From positions 1 to 64,000 of the forward strand of contig CAUYUJ010014330.1 in assembly GCA_963575745.1 (NCBI GenBank): DNA of 64,000 nucleotides, in the 5' to 3' direction. This document shows positions 54,751-62,668 of this stretch, piece by piece. Positions within the stretch are counted from its first letter, which is position 1. Each line of letters begins with the position of its first letter. This stretch comes from Prorocentrum cordatum (Eukaryota > Sar > Dinophyceae > Prorocentrales > Prorocentraceae). A model generated the notes under the pieces. The model searched no databases and was not told the origin of the DNA. It saw only the letters and a program-made list of their open reading frames with translations. The translations under genes were made by a program, and so were the position numbers.

Positions 54751-54932
54751 GGTGGTGGGCCTGCTCTCCACCACCACCACAAGTTGGAGGGGGGAAGGAG
54801 GTGGAGGAGGAGGAGGAGGACGACAAAGAGGAGGACGAAGAGGAGGAGAAGGAGGAGGAGGAGGAGGAGGAGGAGGAGGAGGAGGCCCCCCCCCTCCAAC
54901 TCATGGTGGTGGTGGTGGAAAACAGGCCCATC
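54751..54932. mobile_element. MITE family G, copy 5, with internal GGA tract
   Basis: GGTGGTGGGCCTGCTCTCC...AAGTTGGAGGGGGG and CCCCCCCTCCAACTCATGG...GGAAAACAGGCCCATCC flank a GGA/GAAGA tract. Confidence 0.8.
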
Positions 54933-55203
54933 CTGGGGCACCACGGGGTTGGGGCACTCGAGTCCTCCTCCCAGGAGGTCTCGATCGACCAGGGCCTCCG
55001 GGGGACCCAAGGCCGTGCGGTTGGGGCGGACCGCGCGCGGTGAGGCCCTCGGGGGCCCCGAGGCCGCCGCGCGGTGCGTGACCGCACGATTTTTTTTGTT
55101 TGGGGGGGGGGGCGCCCGATGCGAAGGACCTACGGGTGCCCGAAGCAGTTCGGGAACCGCATGCACGAGTTCCTCAGCTCGAAGAAGAGAACAACCACGT
55201 GGA

Positions 55204-55360
55204 ACATAAACTTCTGTCGCTCCGCGCGGACTTCTGGGATTCGCGCTGGACCCCCCTCCCTGGAGCGCGCCGGGGGCGGCGCGGGAGGCGCCGCCGGGGC
55301 CCGGGGCCCTGGCGCGGATCCAAGACATCCGCGCGGAGCGCCAAAAGTTTCTGTTTATTG
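55204..55360. mobile_element. MITE family C, copy 4
   Basis: CATAAACTTCTGTCGCTCCG...GCGCGGACTTC and CATCCGCGCGGAGCGCCAAA...GTTTAT, with GC-rich centre. Confidence 0.75.
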
Positions 55361-55675
55361 AGTATCGTTTGTCCGATCCCAATCCCCAGCGGCGTGGGCT
55401 GTTCCCCACTGGCCGATGTACCCCTGGATGGGGATGTAGGGGTGCATCCCCAGCTGGAGGGGTAAGTCAGTGAAACGATACTGATGTAATGGAGGATGAC
55501 GATTTATAAATGACTGGGGGTCGTGCTCACGCGGCGGCGCCCGGCCGCGGGCTGGAAAACTATTTCTTCAATCGTTCTCCTCCAGTCAGAAAACTATGCA
55601 GAAATAGCAGAAAACTTTCTTTTGTTCGTTTCTCCCTTTTTTGCATTACTGACGTGTGTGGTGTTTTCTTCTTCG

Positions 55676-55834
55676 GTCAACGCCTTCGCGATCGCCGTGG
55701 TGACGGGCCGCAGCCTCCTGTGGCGCTACACGCGGCAGGCGGGGGCCCACGCCGTGGGCTCCCCGGCGGACTGCGGGGCGCTGCTGCGGCGGGCCGCCTG
55801 GCTGCCCCCGGCCACGGCGGCCGACGAGGCTTAG
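55676..55834 (+). CDS. Candidate exon of a host gene (glycosyltransferase-like?)
   Basis: The + frame reads NAFAIAVVTGRSLLWRYTRQ and CGALLRRAAWLPP, then DEA and TAG. The GC-rich codons contrast with the AT-rich DNA before it. I recall dinoflagellate fucosyltransferase-like proteins with N-(A/S)-x-(A/S)-x-AV-x-T-(N/G)-R-(T/S)-LLW-x-Y followed by a Cys and xxWLP, but cannot verify this. A GC donor may lie at GACGAG|GC (55829), which would avoid the stop. The acceptor is unclear. Confidence 0.35.
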   Translation, partial: VNAFAIAVVTGRSLLWRYTRQAGAHAVGSPADCGALLRRAAWLPPATAADEA

Positions 55835-55835
55835 G

Positions 55836-56042
55836 ATCGGGGAAACGTAAGACCCGAGTAAGCCGGAACTCGGGTCAGCCGAAGTTTTTTGACGAGCGCG
55901 TCCAGGATTTTGACGGTCCGGTTTTCGTGGGATGTCTGCAGCGGGAGCCCGCGTCAAATTTCAGATTGGATTTCGTCATTTTCATAAGGCCCCCGTCAGG
56001 CCAACCCGAGTCCCCCGTACCCGAGTCTTACGTCTCCCCGAT
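55836..56042. mobile_element. TIR element L
   Basis: ATCGGGGAAACGTAAGACCC...CTCGGGTCAGCC pairs with GGCCAACCCGAG...GAGTCTTACGTCTCCCCGAT over about 45 bp. It is flanked by TTAGG and AGGAC. With CAG/TAG|G-type junctions on both sides it may also be intronic. Confidence 0.75.
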
Positions 56043-56204
56043 AGGACGGGAAGAAGCACACAGACACAATGAATCGTCGACTCCCAGGAAAATCTAGGAA
56101 AGTATGGGAAGTGGGGGAAAGACACAACCCAGAACATATGTGAGAATATGAGGAATCCTGTTCTTTGTGTCCATCTATCTGTGTGCCCCACGGCCCCTTC
56201 AAAG

Positions 56205-56237
56205 GCGCTGGCGCGGGACTACGGCTGGCACAGCCAG
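56205..56237 (+). CDS. Candidate mini-exon
   Basis: AAAG|GCG...CAG encodes ALARDYGWHSQ and ends at the left target duplication of family D copy 6. The frame continues exactly into EDRQKQLACACLD at 56798 when the element is removed. The exon may extend further left (frame open to 56148). Confidence 0.45.
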
Positions 56238-56277
56238 GATTCGGTCGGGCATGTCCCTCCTCCCAGACCTCCTCGCG

Positions 56278-56457
56278 CAATGACAAAAAAATCACGGCGG
56301 GAGGTCTTTCGCCACTTTCGGCCTCTGAAGGACCTCGCCGGGCCGCGGGAGCGTCAAGAAACGGCTCGGGATGGAAAGCCAGTCCTACAGGGAAGGGCAG
56401 ACTTCTGGGGGTCGGCGTCTTGAACAAAAATCATGACGTCGGGGGCCTGGGTCTTCT
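56278..56457 (+). repeat. Dispersed repeat E, copy 2 (inside family D copy 6)
   Basis: GGGAGGTCTTTCGCC...GGCCTCTG, GGCTCGGGATGGAAAGCC and CATGACGTCGGGGGCCTGGG align with 47960-48142. Confidence 0.65.
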
Positions 56458-56465
56458 GGAGGCAT

Positions 56466-56641
56466 ACAGTCAAAAAACCTAATAAGGACGCGCGACTTTG
56501 CTCAGGGTACCCTTGCGTCCTTGCTCTTCCTTGCTCTTGCGTCCTTGGGGTTTTCGTCGTCCGCCGCCCCAACAATCCCAACTTCGGCTTCCAAGGGTCT
56601 TGCGTCCTTACCGCGCGTCCTTATTAGGGTTTTTTGACTGT
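56466..56641. mobile_element. MITE family A, copy 4
   Basis: ACAGTCAAAAAACC(C)TAATAAGG + ACGCGCG at the left pairs with the right end almost perfectly (one base in 30), the youngest-looking copy. The left flank is TA, the right flank TG. Confidence 0.85.
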
Positions 56642-56797
56642 GTACGGAAATAGTTTAAATATGGTCTGGGGACGCTTGTTCGGCTGCTCTTGATTAAATG
56701 TGTGAGGCCGTTCTGACTATGTTTGAGACTGTTACGACTATCTGTCGCGCTGCTTCCGAAATCCGCCTCTAGGAGGACATGCCCGACCCAAAGCCAG

Positions 56798-57011
56798 GAG
56801 GACAGGCAGAAGCAGCTGGCCTGCGCGTGCCTCGACCGGGTCGACCCGGAGCGGCCCGTGGTCGTCCCGGGCGTGCTGGAGCAGCACGAGGCTCACGCGC
56901 TGGCGGCCTCCGACGCCGACCTCACGGCCGCGGCCGCGCAGCGGGCCGCGGAGCTGTTCGCGCTGGGCTGGCCCTACGCCTTCGGCGCGCTGCTGCGAGC
57001 CGCTTTGAGAG
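56798..57011 (+). CDS. Candidate host-gene exon
   Basis: Encodes EDRQKQLACACLDRVDPERP, then VVVPGVLEQHEAHALAASDA and RAAELFALGWPYAFGALLRA. Third positions are nearly all G/C. The pattern RA..LFALG..(F/Y)AFG.L.RAA resembles dinoflagellate fucosyltransferase-like proteins as I remember them. It starts at CAG|GAG directly after family D copy 6 and ends about AGAG|GAGCG, where family C copy 5 begins. Confidence 0.45.
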
Positions 57012-57205
57012 GAGCGAAGCATGGCACAGACATAGAAGCTCGGAGGTCCGCGCGGGTTTCTTGGCTCCGCGCTGGACCCCCCTCCGTGGCGGGCGGAGCG
57101 CGCGAGGGGCGGCGCCGGAGGCGCCGCCAGGGGGGTCCAGCGTAGATCCGAGGAATCCGCGCGGACCTCCGAGTTTTATGTTTAGGTCATTGTTCGTTCG
57201 CCTAG
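57012..57205. mobile_element. MITE family C, copy 5 (probable intron)
   Basis: TIRs CTCGGAGGTCCGCGCGGGTT (left) and its complement (right, to 57170) with GGACCCCCCT(C/G) inside, plus the tail CCTAGCTTTCGCC. GCTTT occurs at both edges (57002-57006 and 57206-region). Deleting one GCTTT and the element restores RAAFAFDAKEV; a GA-AG splice at 57012/57205 gives RAALRAFAFDAKEV. Confidence 0.65.
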
Positions 57206-57330
57206 CTTTCGCCTTTGACGCCAAGGAGGTGATCGAGCCGACGGAGGCGGTGCTGTGGGAGGCTGGGCTCCTGGCCGGGCCGCCCGAGCAGAGGCCCTTT
57301 GCCGTCGCCGTCCATATCCGCAGGCCCGAG
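57206..57330 (+). CDS. Candidate host-gene exon
   Basis: Reads FAFDAKEVIEPTEAVLWEAG and LL, then PFAVAVHIRRPE, ending CCCGAG|GTGAGG, a standard GT donor at 57331. FAVAVHIRRP resembles the xVxLHxRHP segment of fucosyltransferase-like enzymes. It continues the product of 56798-57011. Later exons were not found before the retroelement at 58210. Confidence 0.45.
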
Positions 57331-57403
57331 GTGAGGCCAGGGATCCGCACTTCGACACACCTGCGGGAGGCCGCGCAGATCGAGGAACAAAACACTGCAT
57401 GGA

Positions 57404-57570
57404 CACAAACTTCCGGACGCCCGCGCGGATATCTCTTCGATCGGCGCCGGGCGCCCCCTATGGCGGTCGCCTCCAGGCGCCGGTCGCCCCCCGGCGCGCT
57501 CTGCTCGCCAGGGAGGGGGACCCGAAGCCGATCCCTGAAACCCGTGCGGCGTGCGGACCTCCGCAAGGAT
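57404..57570. mobile_element. MITE family C, copy 6 (decayed)
   Basis: AAACTTCCGGACGCCCGCGC...GATCGGCGCC and GCCGATCCCTGAAACCCGTG...GCGGACCTCC, with the GCGCGCTCTGCTCGCCAGGG centre. Confidence 0.6.
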
Positions 57571-57599
57571 GCGTTTGCTGCGCTGCTTAGCTGCCCTGA

Positions 57600-57760
57600 T
57601 ACAGTCAAGACTCTGAAATACGGAACAGTTTGGGTTCGGAAGGGGCTCGATGTTCCTTCGGTTCCTCCAGTGCTGTTCCTCTTGCCCTCCTGGGGCTTAC
57701 AGGGCCAAGTAGGGGCTTCGTTCCTTATTTGGCGTTCCTTCTTTCAGCGGCCCGACTGTA
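57600..57760. mobile_element. MITE family B, copy 3
   Basis: TA|CAGTCAAGACTCTGAA to TTCAGCGGCCCGACTG|TA, perfect TA duplication. GGGGCTCGATGTTCCTTCG inside as in copies 1 and 2. Confidence 0.75.
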
Positions 57761-58104
57761 CGTCCGTGTTGAAACGCAGCACGTGCCGTGCTCAAAACGT
57801 CCGCGTTGGCACGCTGCGTGTGGGCTCGGCACGTGTGGGTCCACGTCTTGGCGAGCGTCTCGCGCCAGGTCTGCGTGCTCGGTGCACGTGCTGAGCTCCG
57901 CATCGGCACGCCACGTGCTGCGTTTTGCGCATCGGGGCAGCCAAGCTGCGCTGGTTTTGTTCCTCCAGCAGACCACTGCCCGCCAAGCCACCCCAACGCA
58001 ACCCGAAGGCCCCCAGGTGCCCGCCGCTCCCAGTGCGGGGGGCGTCCAGGAGCAGTCCAAACGTGCACATGGAACCCGCACGATCCCCGAGCCGAAATTT
58101 CGGA

Positions 58105-58200
58105 CTTCGGGTCCCAGACGTGCGACGTCATGATTTCCTTAGGACGGCGCCCCCCGAAGTCCAGACCCTTGCCCTGGGGGCGGTCTCTCATCCCGGGTGC
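58105..58200 (-). repeat. Dispersed repeat E, copy 3 (reverse)
   Basis: Reverse complement reads GGGATGAGAGACCG...AAATCATGACGTCG, matching copies 1 and 2. Confidence 0.6.
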
Positions 58201-58209
58201 TTTTTGTTG

Positions 58210-58878
58210 CGGAAACCCAGCTCGTTGGGCGCTTGCCCAAATGAGCTTGACAACGCACACTCTGTCGTAACGGCGACTGGGGGGCTGGAGCAGGGAGCCT
58301 GAGCTCCGGCGAAGGGGGTTTGACTTGTCCCCCTTTGCGCCTTGAGCCGGTTTCCATCCCCCTTTTCCTGCTTTTCCCCCTCGGTCGTCTTCTACGCCTG
58401 ACCCAAAAGCAGCAGGGGGACGTAGCGAGCAGTCAGCGCACAGGCCTCCAGAGCAGAGCGGGCGCGAGGACGGTGGTCCCTCTGTCGTTTTGCGCGCCCC
58501 GGAGCTATCGACCCCGTCCCCAGGAGGCTCTTTTTCTGCCTTCGTCGGTGCTGTGGGGTGTCTTGACGGCGCCGCTCGTGGAGGGAGCTCTGCACCTTCA
58601 GCTGGTGCGTGGTCGTTTTTTGGGCCCTGGAGCTCTTTGACCCCGTCCCAGTCGGCAGGGTGCGCTGGTGCGTGGTCGTTTGTCGTGGGCCCTGGAGCTC
58701 TTTGACCCCGTCCCATCGACCAGGTGCTCTCGGCATATTGGTTGCGCCAGGAGGTCTGGACCCGATCCCTGTTGGCAGGTATCCCCACACCCGGAGAGAG
58801 CAGACATCTTGTGGTCTGCACGGTAGGGTCCGTGGCCATCTGGGCTCAGGTGGCTCACAGGGTGTTGCACGGAAACTT
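58210..58878 (+). repeat. Left 669-bp terminal direct repeat of retroelement
   Basis: Matches 62669-63337 over its full length with 14 substitutions and three 1-2-bp indels (about 98% identity). It begins CGGAAACCCAGCTCG and ends GCACGGAAACTT, not TG...CA. Near the start is a hairpin TTGGGCGCTTGCCCAA, and a 60-bp internal duplication (CGTGGTCGTTT...GGGCCCTGGAGC) lies near the middle. No coding signal. Confidence 0.85.
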
Positions 58879-58907
58879 TCTGCTTCAGATCCCCCCCAAG
58901 GCGACCC

Positions 58908-60264
58908 ATGGCGGAGGTGACGTTGAACAGCTTCCTCAAGTCAGTGGACGCCAAGGAACCGACGCCCGAGGTGTTGAGGGCGACAGAGACGCACTTCACG
59001 GACAATGGGGTGTCTGAGCCGGGCCAGTTAGTTGGCCTGAAAGAGAGTGACGCGAAACCAGACTTATCCCTACCCAGAGCTAGGCTTATCTCGACGAGCG
59101 ATTCGCCGGGCAAACCCAGAGAAGCAGAGCAGTGGTGCCTCATCAGCACGTGCTGCATCTTTTCTCTCCCCGCAGACCCAGCAATCACTCCCCCAAGCCA
59201 TGCAGCAGGACGTCGTGGACACTGTTGGGCCCGAGTATTCTGCCGAGGTGGTGGCCAAGCTTTTAGCAGTAGCGCCTGAAAAGGTGAATGCTGCAGACAA
59301 GCTGGCAAAAGCGGGTCTCGAGGGACTCCCGTTCCACATGCAGGCAGAGGAGCTGGTGTGGCGGGTTTTTGCACACAGAGAACGCTGCCGGTGAAAAGGA
59401 CCAGCGGAAATCGTTCTCGTACATAGACCTGACTGCCAAAGAGGTCTTGCCACTGTGGCTTCCTTCGGATGCAATCGGAGGGAAGGCGCTCACGGGAGGC
59501 GAACGGGGTACACCGCTTGACCCGTCGACCTCTGTCGCGACGCTTGGCCAACTCACCAGTGCCTTGCGGAGTGCTACAGCAACCCGCCGGTTCTTCAGGT
59601 CCTGCGTGCAGAGGACAACGGCGTTTGACAGGTACGCAGTGGCAGCGGTGGCCATGAAACAGCTTACATGGGCAACCGTTGTGTGCTACAAGGACGAGTT
59701 GGCCAAGTTGGCGGAGCAGAACACGTCCATCCAGCACAAAGAGTTCTTAGTCATCTTATACGATGACCTGTTCCGGAGGCAGTTGGCGAAGAGAGCGCCC
59801 ATGTCGGAGCCAGAGTTGGACATCCAGAAGGAGTTCCGCTCCATTGACAAGAATATCTTGGATGCGGCACCTTGCGCTTGGACGCCGCGCTCGCGCAGGC
59901 GGGCCTGAGGTCGGCGTGCGGGCCCTCGGCGCCATCTGGACTTGCAGCCCCGTTGCCGGCATCCCTTGAGTCAGTCATGGCAAAGCAGCACGCGGCGGCC
60001 GACGCCATCCAGCAGAGGGCGGAGCAGGCCAGCAAAACCCTCGCGCAGCACCAGCAGCAGCTCAACCAGGCGAAGCAGCAGCGCGCGTGGTTGCAGAAGC
60101 ATCAGGCCGATTCGAAGGGCGGCAAAGGCGGTGGCGGGAAGAAAGGAGGCGACAACACAAACTGGCAGTGGGTCGAGGGCGAGGGGTACGTCAGCAACAA
60201 GCGCAAGAAGTTCCACGACTTCAAGAGCAGCAAGAGGAAGAGAGGCAAGGGCGATGCACGGTGA
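58908..60264 (+). pseudogene. gag-like ORF of the retroelement (one intron candidate, two frameshifts)
   Basis: Starts at the ATG 30 bp after the left repeat (MAEVTLNSFLKSVDAKEPTP). The frame reaches ...VGLKESD at 59051; a GC-AG intron of 124 bp (59052-59175) joins it to TQQSLPQAMQQDVVDTVGPE. A +1 shift in the T run at 59366-59370 leads to NAAGEKDQRKSFSYIDLTAK; a second shift near 59870 leads to LRLDAALAQAG. The C-terminus is Gln-rich and coiled (RAEQASKTLAQHQQQLNQAK), then Gly/Lys-rich and basic (KGGKGGGGKKGG, KRKRGKG), as expected for nucleic acid binding. No CCHC knuckle or protease is visible. Ends at TGA 60262-60264. Confidence 0.55.
59052..59175 (+). other. Candidate GC-AG intron in the gag-like ORF
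   Basis: GAC|GCGAAACC...CTTTTCTCTCCCCGCAG|ACC, with a polypyrimidine tract before the AG. Length 124 (remainder 1 on division by 3) is exactly what is needed to join the two frames. A GA donor at 59049 is an alternative. Confidence 0.5.
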
Positions 60265-62346
60265 CTATCTTCTGAAGACTCAGACGATTCAGAAGGTCGC
60301 AGTGGAGGCGCTATTGCTTTGCCTGGACAGAGAGAATTGCTGGTTGACCCTGAGAATCCTTTTGTACCCAGCGGTCTCGGTGCCCCCAAGGGGCTCTCAG
60401 TCTTGGAGCGTATCGCATTCGCACTCGGAGCGCGGCACCCGGACGAAGAGGTTGCCTTGCTCGGCGCTCTCAATGAGAAAGTTCGTTTAGCTTTGGATTG
60501 GGAGAGCGCGTGCGAAGCAGCACATATTGACACTTTCCGCCTGGCGGTGTTCAGGGAACTTGAACATCGGGCGGCCCGCTGCGCCCGTGATCACCTGCGC
60601 GGAGAACGGCCGAATATTTCGAGTAATCCTGTGGCCGAGCGACTGAATTATTTGTTGTTTCATTCATTGTTTACTGAGTTGAATTATAGAGAACTGGACC
60701 CATCTTTAATGGATGATCTGTGTGGCTTCCCGTTAATCGGACAACTCCCATGCCGCGGCCCGGACGCGAGGCCAGACGGCAAGCCCGCCTGGGACCCCGC
60801 GGGGGTAGACCAGTTGAGGCGGGAGCGCATTGAAAGGAACATGAGAATCATAGACCAGATGCGACCCAGCGAGTGGGACGACGACATCATGCAACTTACC
60901 CAGGAGGACGCTCGAGAAGGGTCGTGCTCGCGCCCTCAACTCTTGTCGTTTGACATAGCGCAGTCAAAGACTCTAGCGAGGCGTTTTCCCGTGAGGGAAA
61001 AGCGCCCGAAAGGGTGGCGCACTAGACCAATCGATGACGAGACGGAAGGAGGGCAGAACAAGGCAACATTCAATCCTGACAGAGCCAAGCGCGATGGCAT
61101 TGAGGAGTCGGTTACGGCAGCGCTTCATTTTCTTCGTCATCGTGCGGAACCTCGGCTCTGGAAACGCGATGTTTCCAAAGCGTGCCGGCGTGTTCCAATA
61201 GCGAGCGAGCACGAGGAATTCTTTTGGTTCGTGTTCACATGGAATGGCAACTTGCGGTGTGCTCGTCGTCACTACGGCATGATGTTCGGAGCATCAGCTG
61301 CGAACGCAGCGTGGCACAGGCTGGGGAGCTTTATCCGGAACGTCGTCCTGGTCAAGTTCCGTGCTCCTCTTTTCCGTTACGTCGATGATTTCTTTGGCGC
61401 GTCGCGGAGGGGAGTAGGGATAACAGGGGGCTGGTTGGTAACCGAGGTCCTTCGTTTGTTGGGGCTCGTTACAGATCCAGCCAAGGACGTGGACGATACT
61501 CTCGTGCTACCCGTTTTGGGTGCGGTAGTAGAGGTATATTTGGAAGATGGAGCAGTGTCATCCACCGTAGCTCAGGACAAAGCACGGCGGTGGTTCAGGG
61601 ACCTTGAAATTCAGCTTCAACTTGGATGTGTGCAGCCGCATGAAGCTATCCGTACTGCGGGTCGTTTAGGGTCAGCAATCACATCGTCCAGGTGCAAGGT
61701 AGGAAGGGCTTTCGTTAAGCCGTACTTCGCGCAGGCCTTCGCGCCTCTCCCGGGTATGCCACCATTGCTGAGGCGAGCAATTCTGTTCTGGCAGCACTAC
61801 CTCGTCCTACGCCCTCCACATCGCCGGTTTGCGGAGGAGCTCCGGAGGCGCAGGGTCACGATGTTCACAGACGCGTCGGGGGAATCTCGGTGCATTGCTG
61901 CAGTGGCAGCGCTCCATGAGCCAGGGGGCCACTGCACCTGGTTGTGGACGCGCGCCACAGTTCCTCCGCAGATCTGGGCTTTAATGCTGGACAGAGACGA
62001 CAACCAGATAGGTTACCAAGAGTTCCTTGGTTTCGTTCTCGGTTATCATAGCTTTGGCATCGCAGAAGCAATGGTCACGGAGTTCATTGACAACGATGGC
62101 GTACTCCATGCGCTGATCAACGGGAGCGGCCGCGCTCCAGAGTTGAATTTTTGCGTAGGAACGACATGGCTGGACATGGCATCCAGGGACATATCTTTCC
62201 AGTTAGGGAGAGTAGAATCAGAAGCGAATTTGGTAGATGGCCCATCTCGCAATGATCTTAGCATGATGCATCAGCTTTCAGCTAAGTTTGTAGAGCCAAC
62301 CTTGCCCAAGTGGCTCCTGAACACATGGGGCTGGGACATTTTGTGA
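60265..62346 (+). CDS. Reverse transcriptase-RNase H polyprotein (DIRS/LTR-like), intact
   Basis: Open for 693 codons after the gag TGA and in the same frame. The first in-frame ATG is not until about 60709, so a gag-pol readthrough product is likely. RT (numbering from TTG 60319): motif A LWKRDVSKACRRVP with Asp284, motif B FGASAANAAWHRL, motif C FRYVDDFFGAS with Asp356-Asp357, then VLPVLGAVVEV. RNase H: Asp518 (MFTDASGE), Glu568 (GYQEFLG), Asp591 (FIDNDG) and Asp640 (NLVDGPSR). All catalytic residues are present. The RNase H style resembles DIRS-type elements. No integrase, tyrosine recombinase or protease follows before the right repeat. Confidence 0.8.
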   Translation, partial: LSSEDSDDSEGRSGGAIALPGQRELLVDPENPFVPSGLGAPKGLSVLERIAFALGARHPDEEVALLGALNEKVRLALDWESACEAAHIDTFRLAVFRELEHRAARCARDHLRGERPNISSNPVAERLNYLLFHSLFTELNYRELDPSLMDDLCGFPLIGQLPCRGPDARPDGKPAWDPAGVDQLRRERIERNMRIIDQMRPSEWDDDIMQLTQEDAREGSCSRPQLLSFDIAQSKTLARRFPVREKRPKGWRTRPIDDETEGGQNKATFNPDRAKRDGIEESVTAALHFLRHRAEPRLWKRDVSKACRRVPIASEHEEFFWFVFTWNGNLRCARRHYGMMFGASAANAAWHRLGSFIRNVVLVKFRAPLFRYVDDFFGASRRGVGITGGWLVTEVLRLLGLVTDPAKDVDDTLVLPVLGAVVEVYLEDGAVSSTVAQDKARRWFRDLEIQLQLGCVQPHEAIRTAGRLGSAITSSRCKVGRAFVKPYFAQAFAPLPGMPPLLRRAILFWQHYLVLRPPHRRFAEELRRRRVTMFTDASGESRCIAAVAALHEPGGHCTWLWTRATVPPQIWALMLDRDDNQIGYQEFLGFVLGYHSFGIAEAMVTEFIDNDGVLHALINGSGRAPELNFCVGTTWLDMASRDISFQLGRVESEANLVDGPSRNDLSMMHQLSAKFVEPTLPKWLLNTWGWDIL

Positions 62347-62668
62347 CCGGCGGAAAATAATCATTCCGGTCTCTTTTCTTTTGTGATCCGTCTGATTGAA
62401 ACAGGAACAGTAACAGTTGTTGTAATGGCTCTTCTGAGGCAGCGTTGGGGTCGGCAGCGTTGGGGGCAAGCGACCCCCCCCTCATCGCAGCTGTGCGGAA
62501 TTGCCCAACGAGAGTCCGCGGAGAGCGGGAGAAAAGAGGCTTGTAGTTGAGGGTAAGAGTGAGGGGCGCGTGTTTCTGTGTGACAGAGTAAGACCGTTCA
62601 GGCACCTAAACAATCGTCTCGCGCGTGCTGCTGGGGTCAGAGAGTGAGCGAGGGCAGGTGAGTTTGGG
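62347..62668. other. Retroelement 3' untranslated region
   Basis: 322 bp between the pol stop and the right repeat. No open frame of note. Purine-rich AGAGAGTGAGCGAGGGCAGG at 62640-62659 lies just before the right repeat and could serve as a polypurine tract. Confidence 0.5.

Larger units (their letters stand above)
56232..56799 (+). mobile_element. Introner-like MITE family D, copy 6, with nested elements
   Basis: Outer ends TTCGGTCGGGCATGTCCCTC (56240) and CCGCCTCTAGGAGGACATGC...CCGACCCAA (to 56791). Both flanks are AGCCAGGA (56232-56239 and 56792-56799). A GA-AG intron 56238-56797 joins CACAGCCAG|GAGGAC and keeps the frame. Repeat E (56278-56457) and family A copy 4 (56466-56641) lie inside, so the element has itself been hit twice. 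Confidence 0.8.

Noticed and set aside
57697-58839. 380-residue minus-strand frame across the left terminal repeat (and its twin at 62606-63298)
   Set aside because: Low-complexity Pro/Gly/Arg frame in GC-rich repeat DNA; the twin simply reflects the duplicated terminal repeat.
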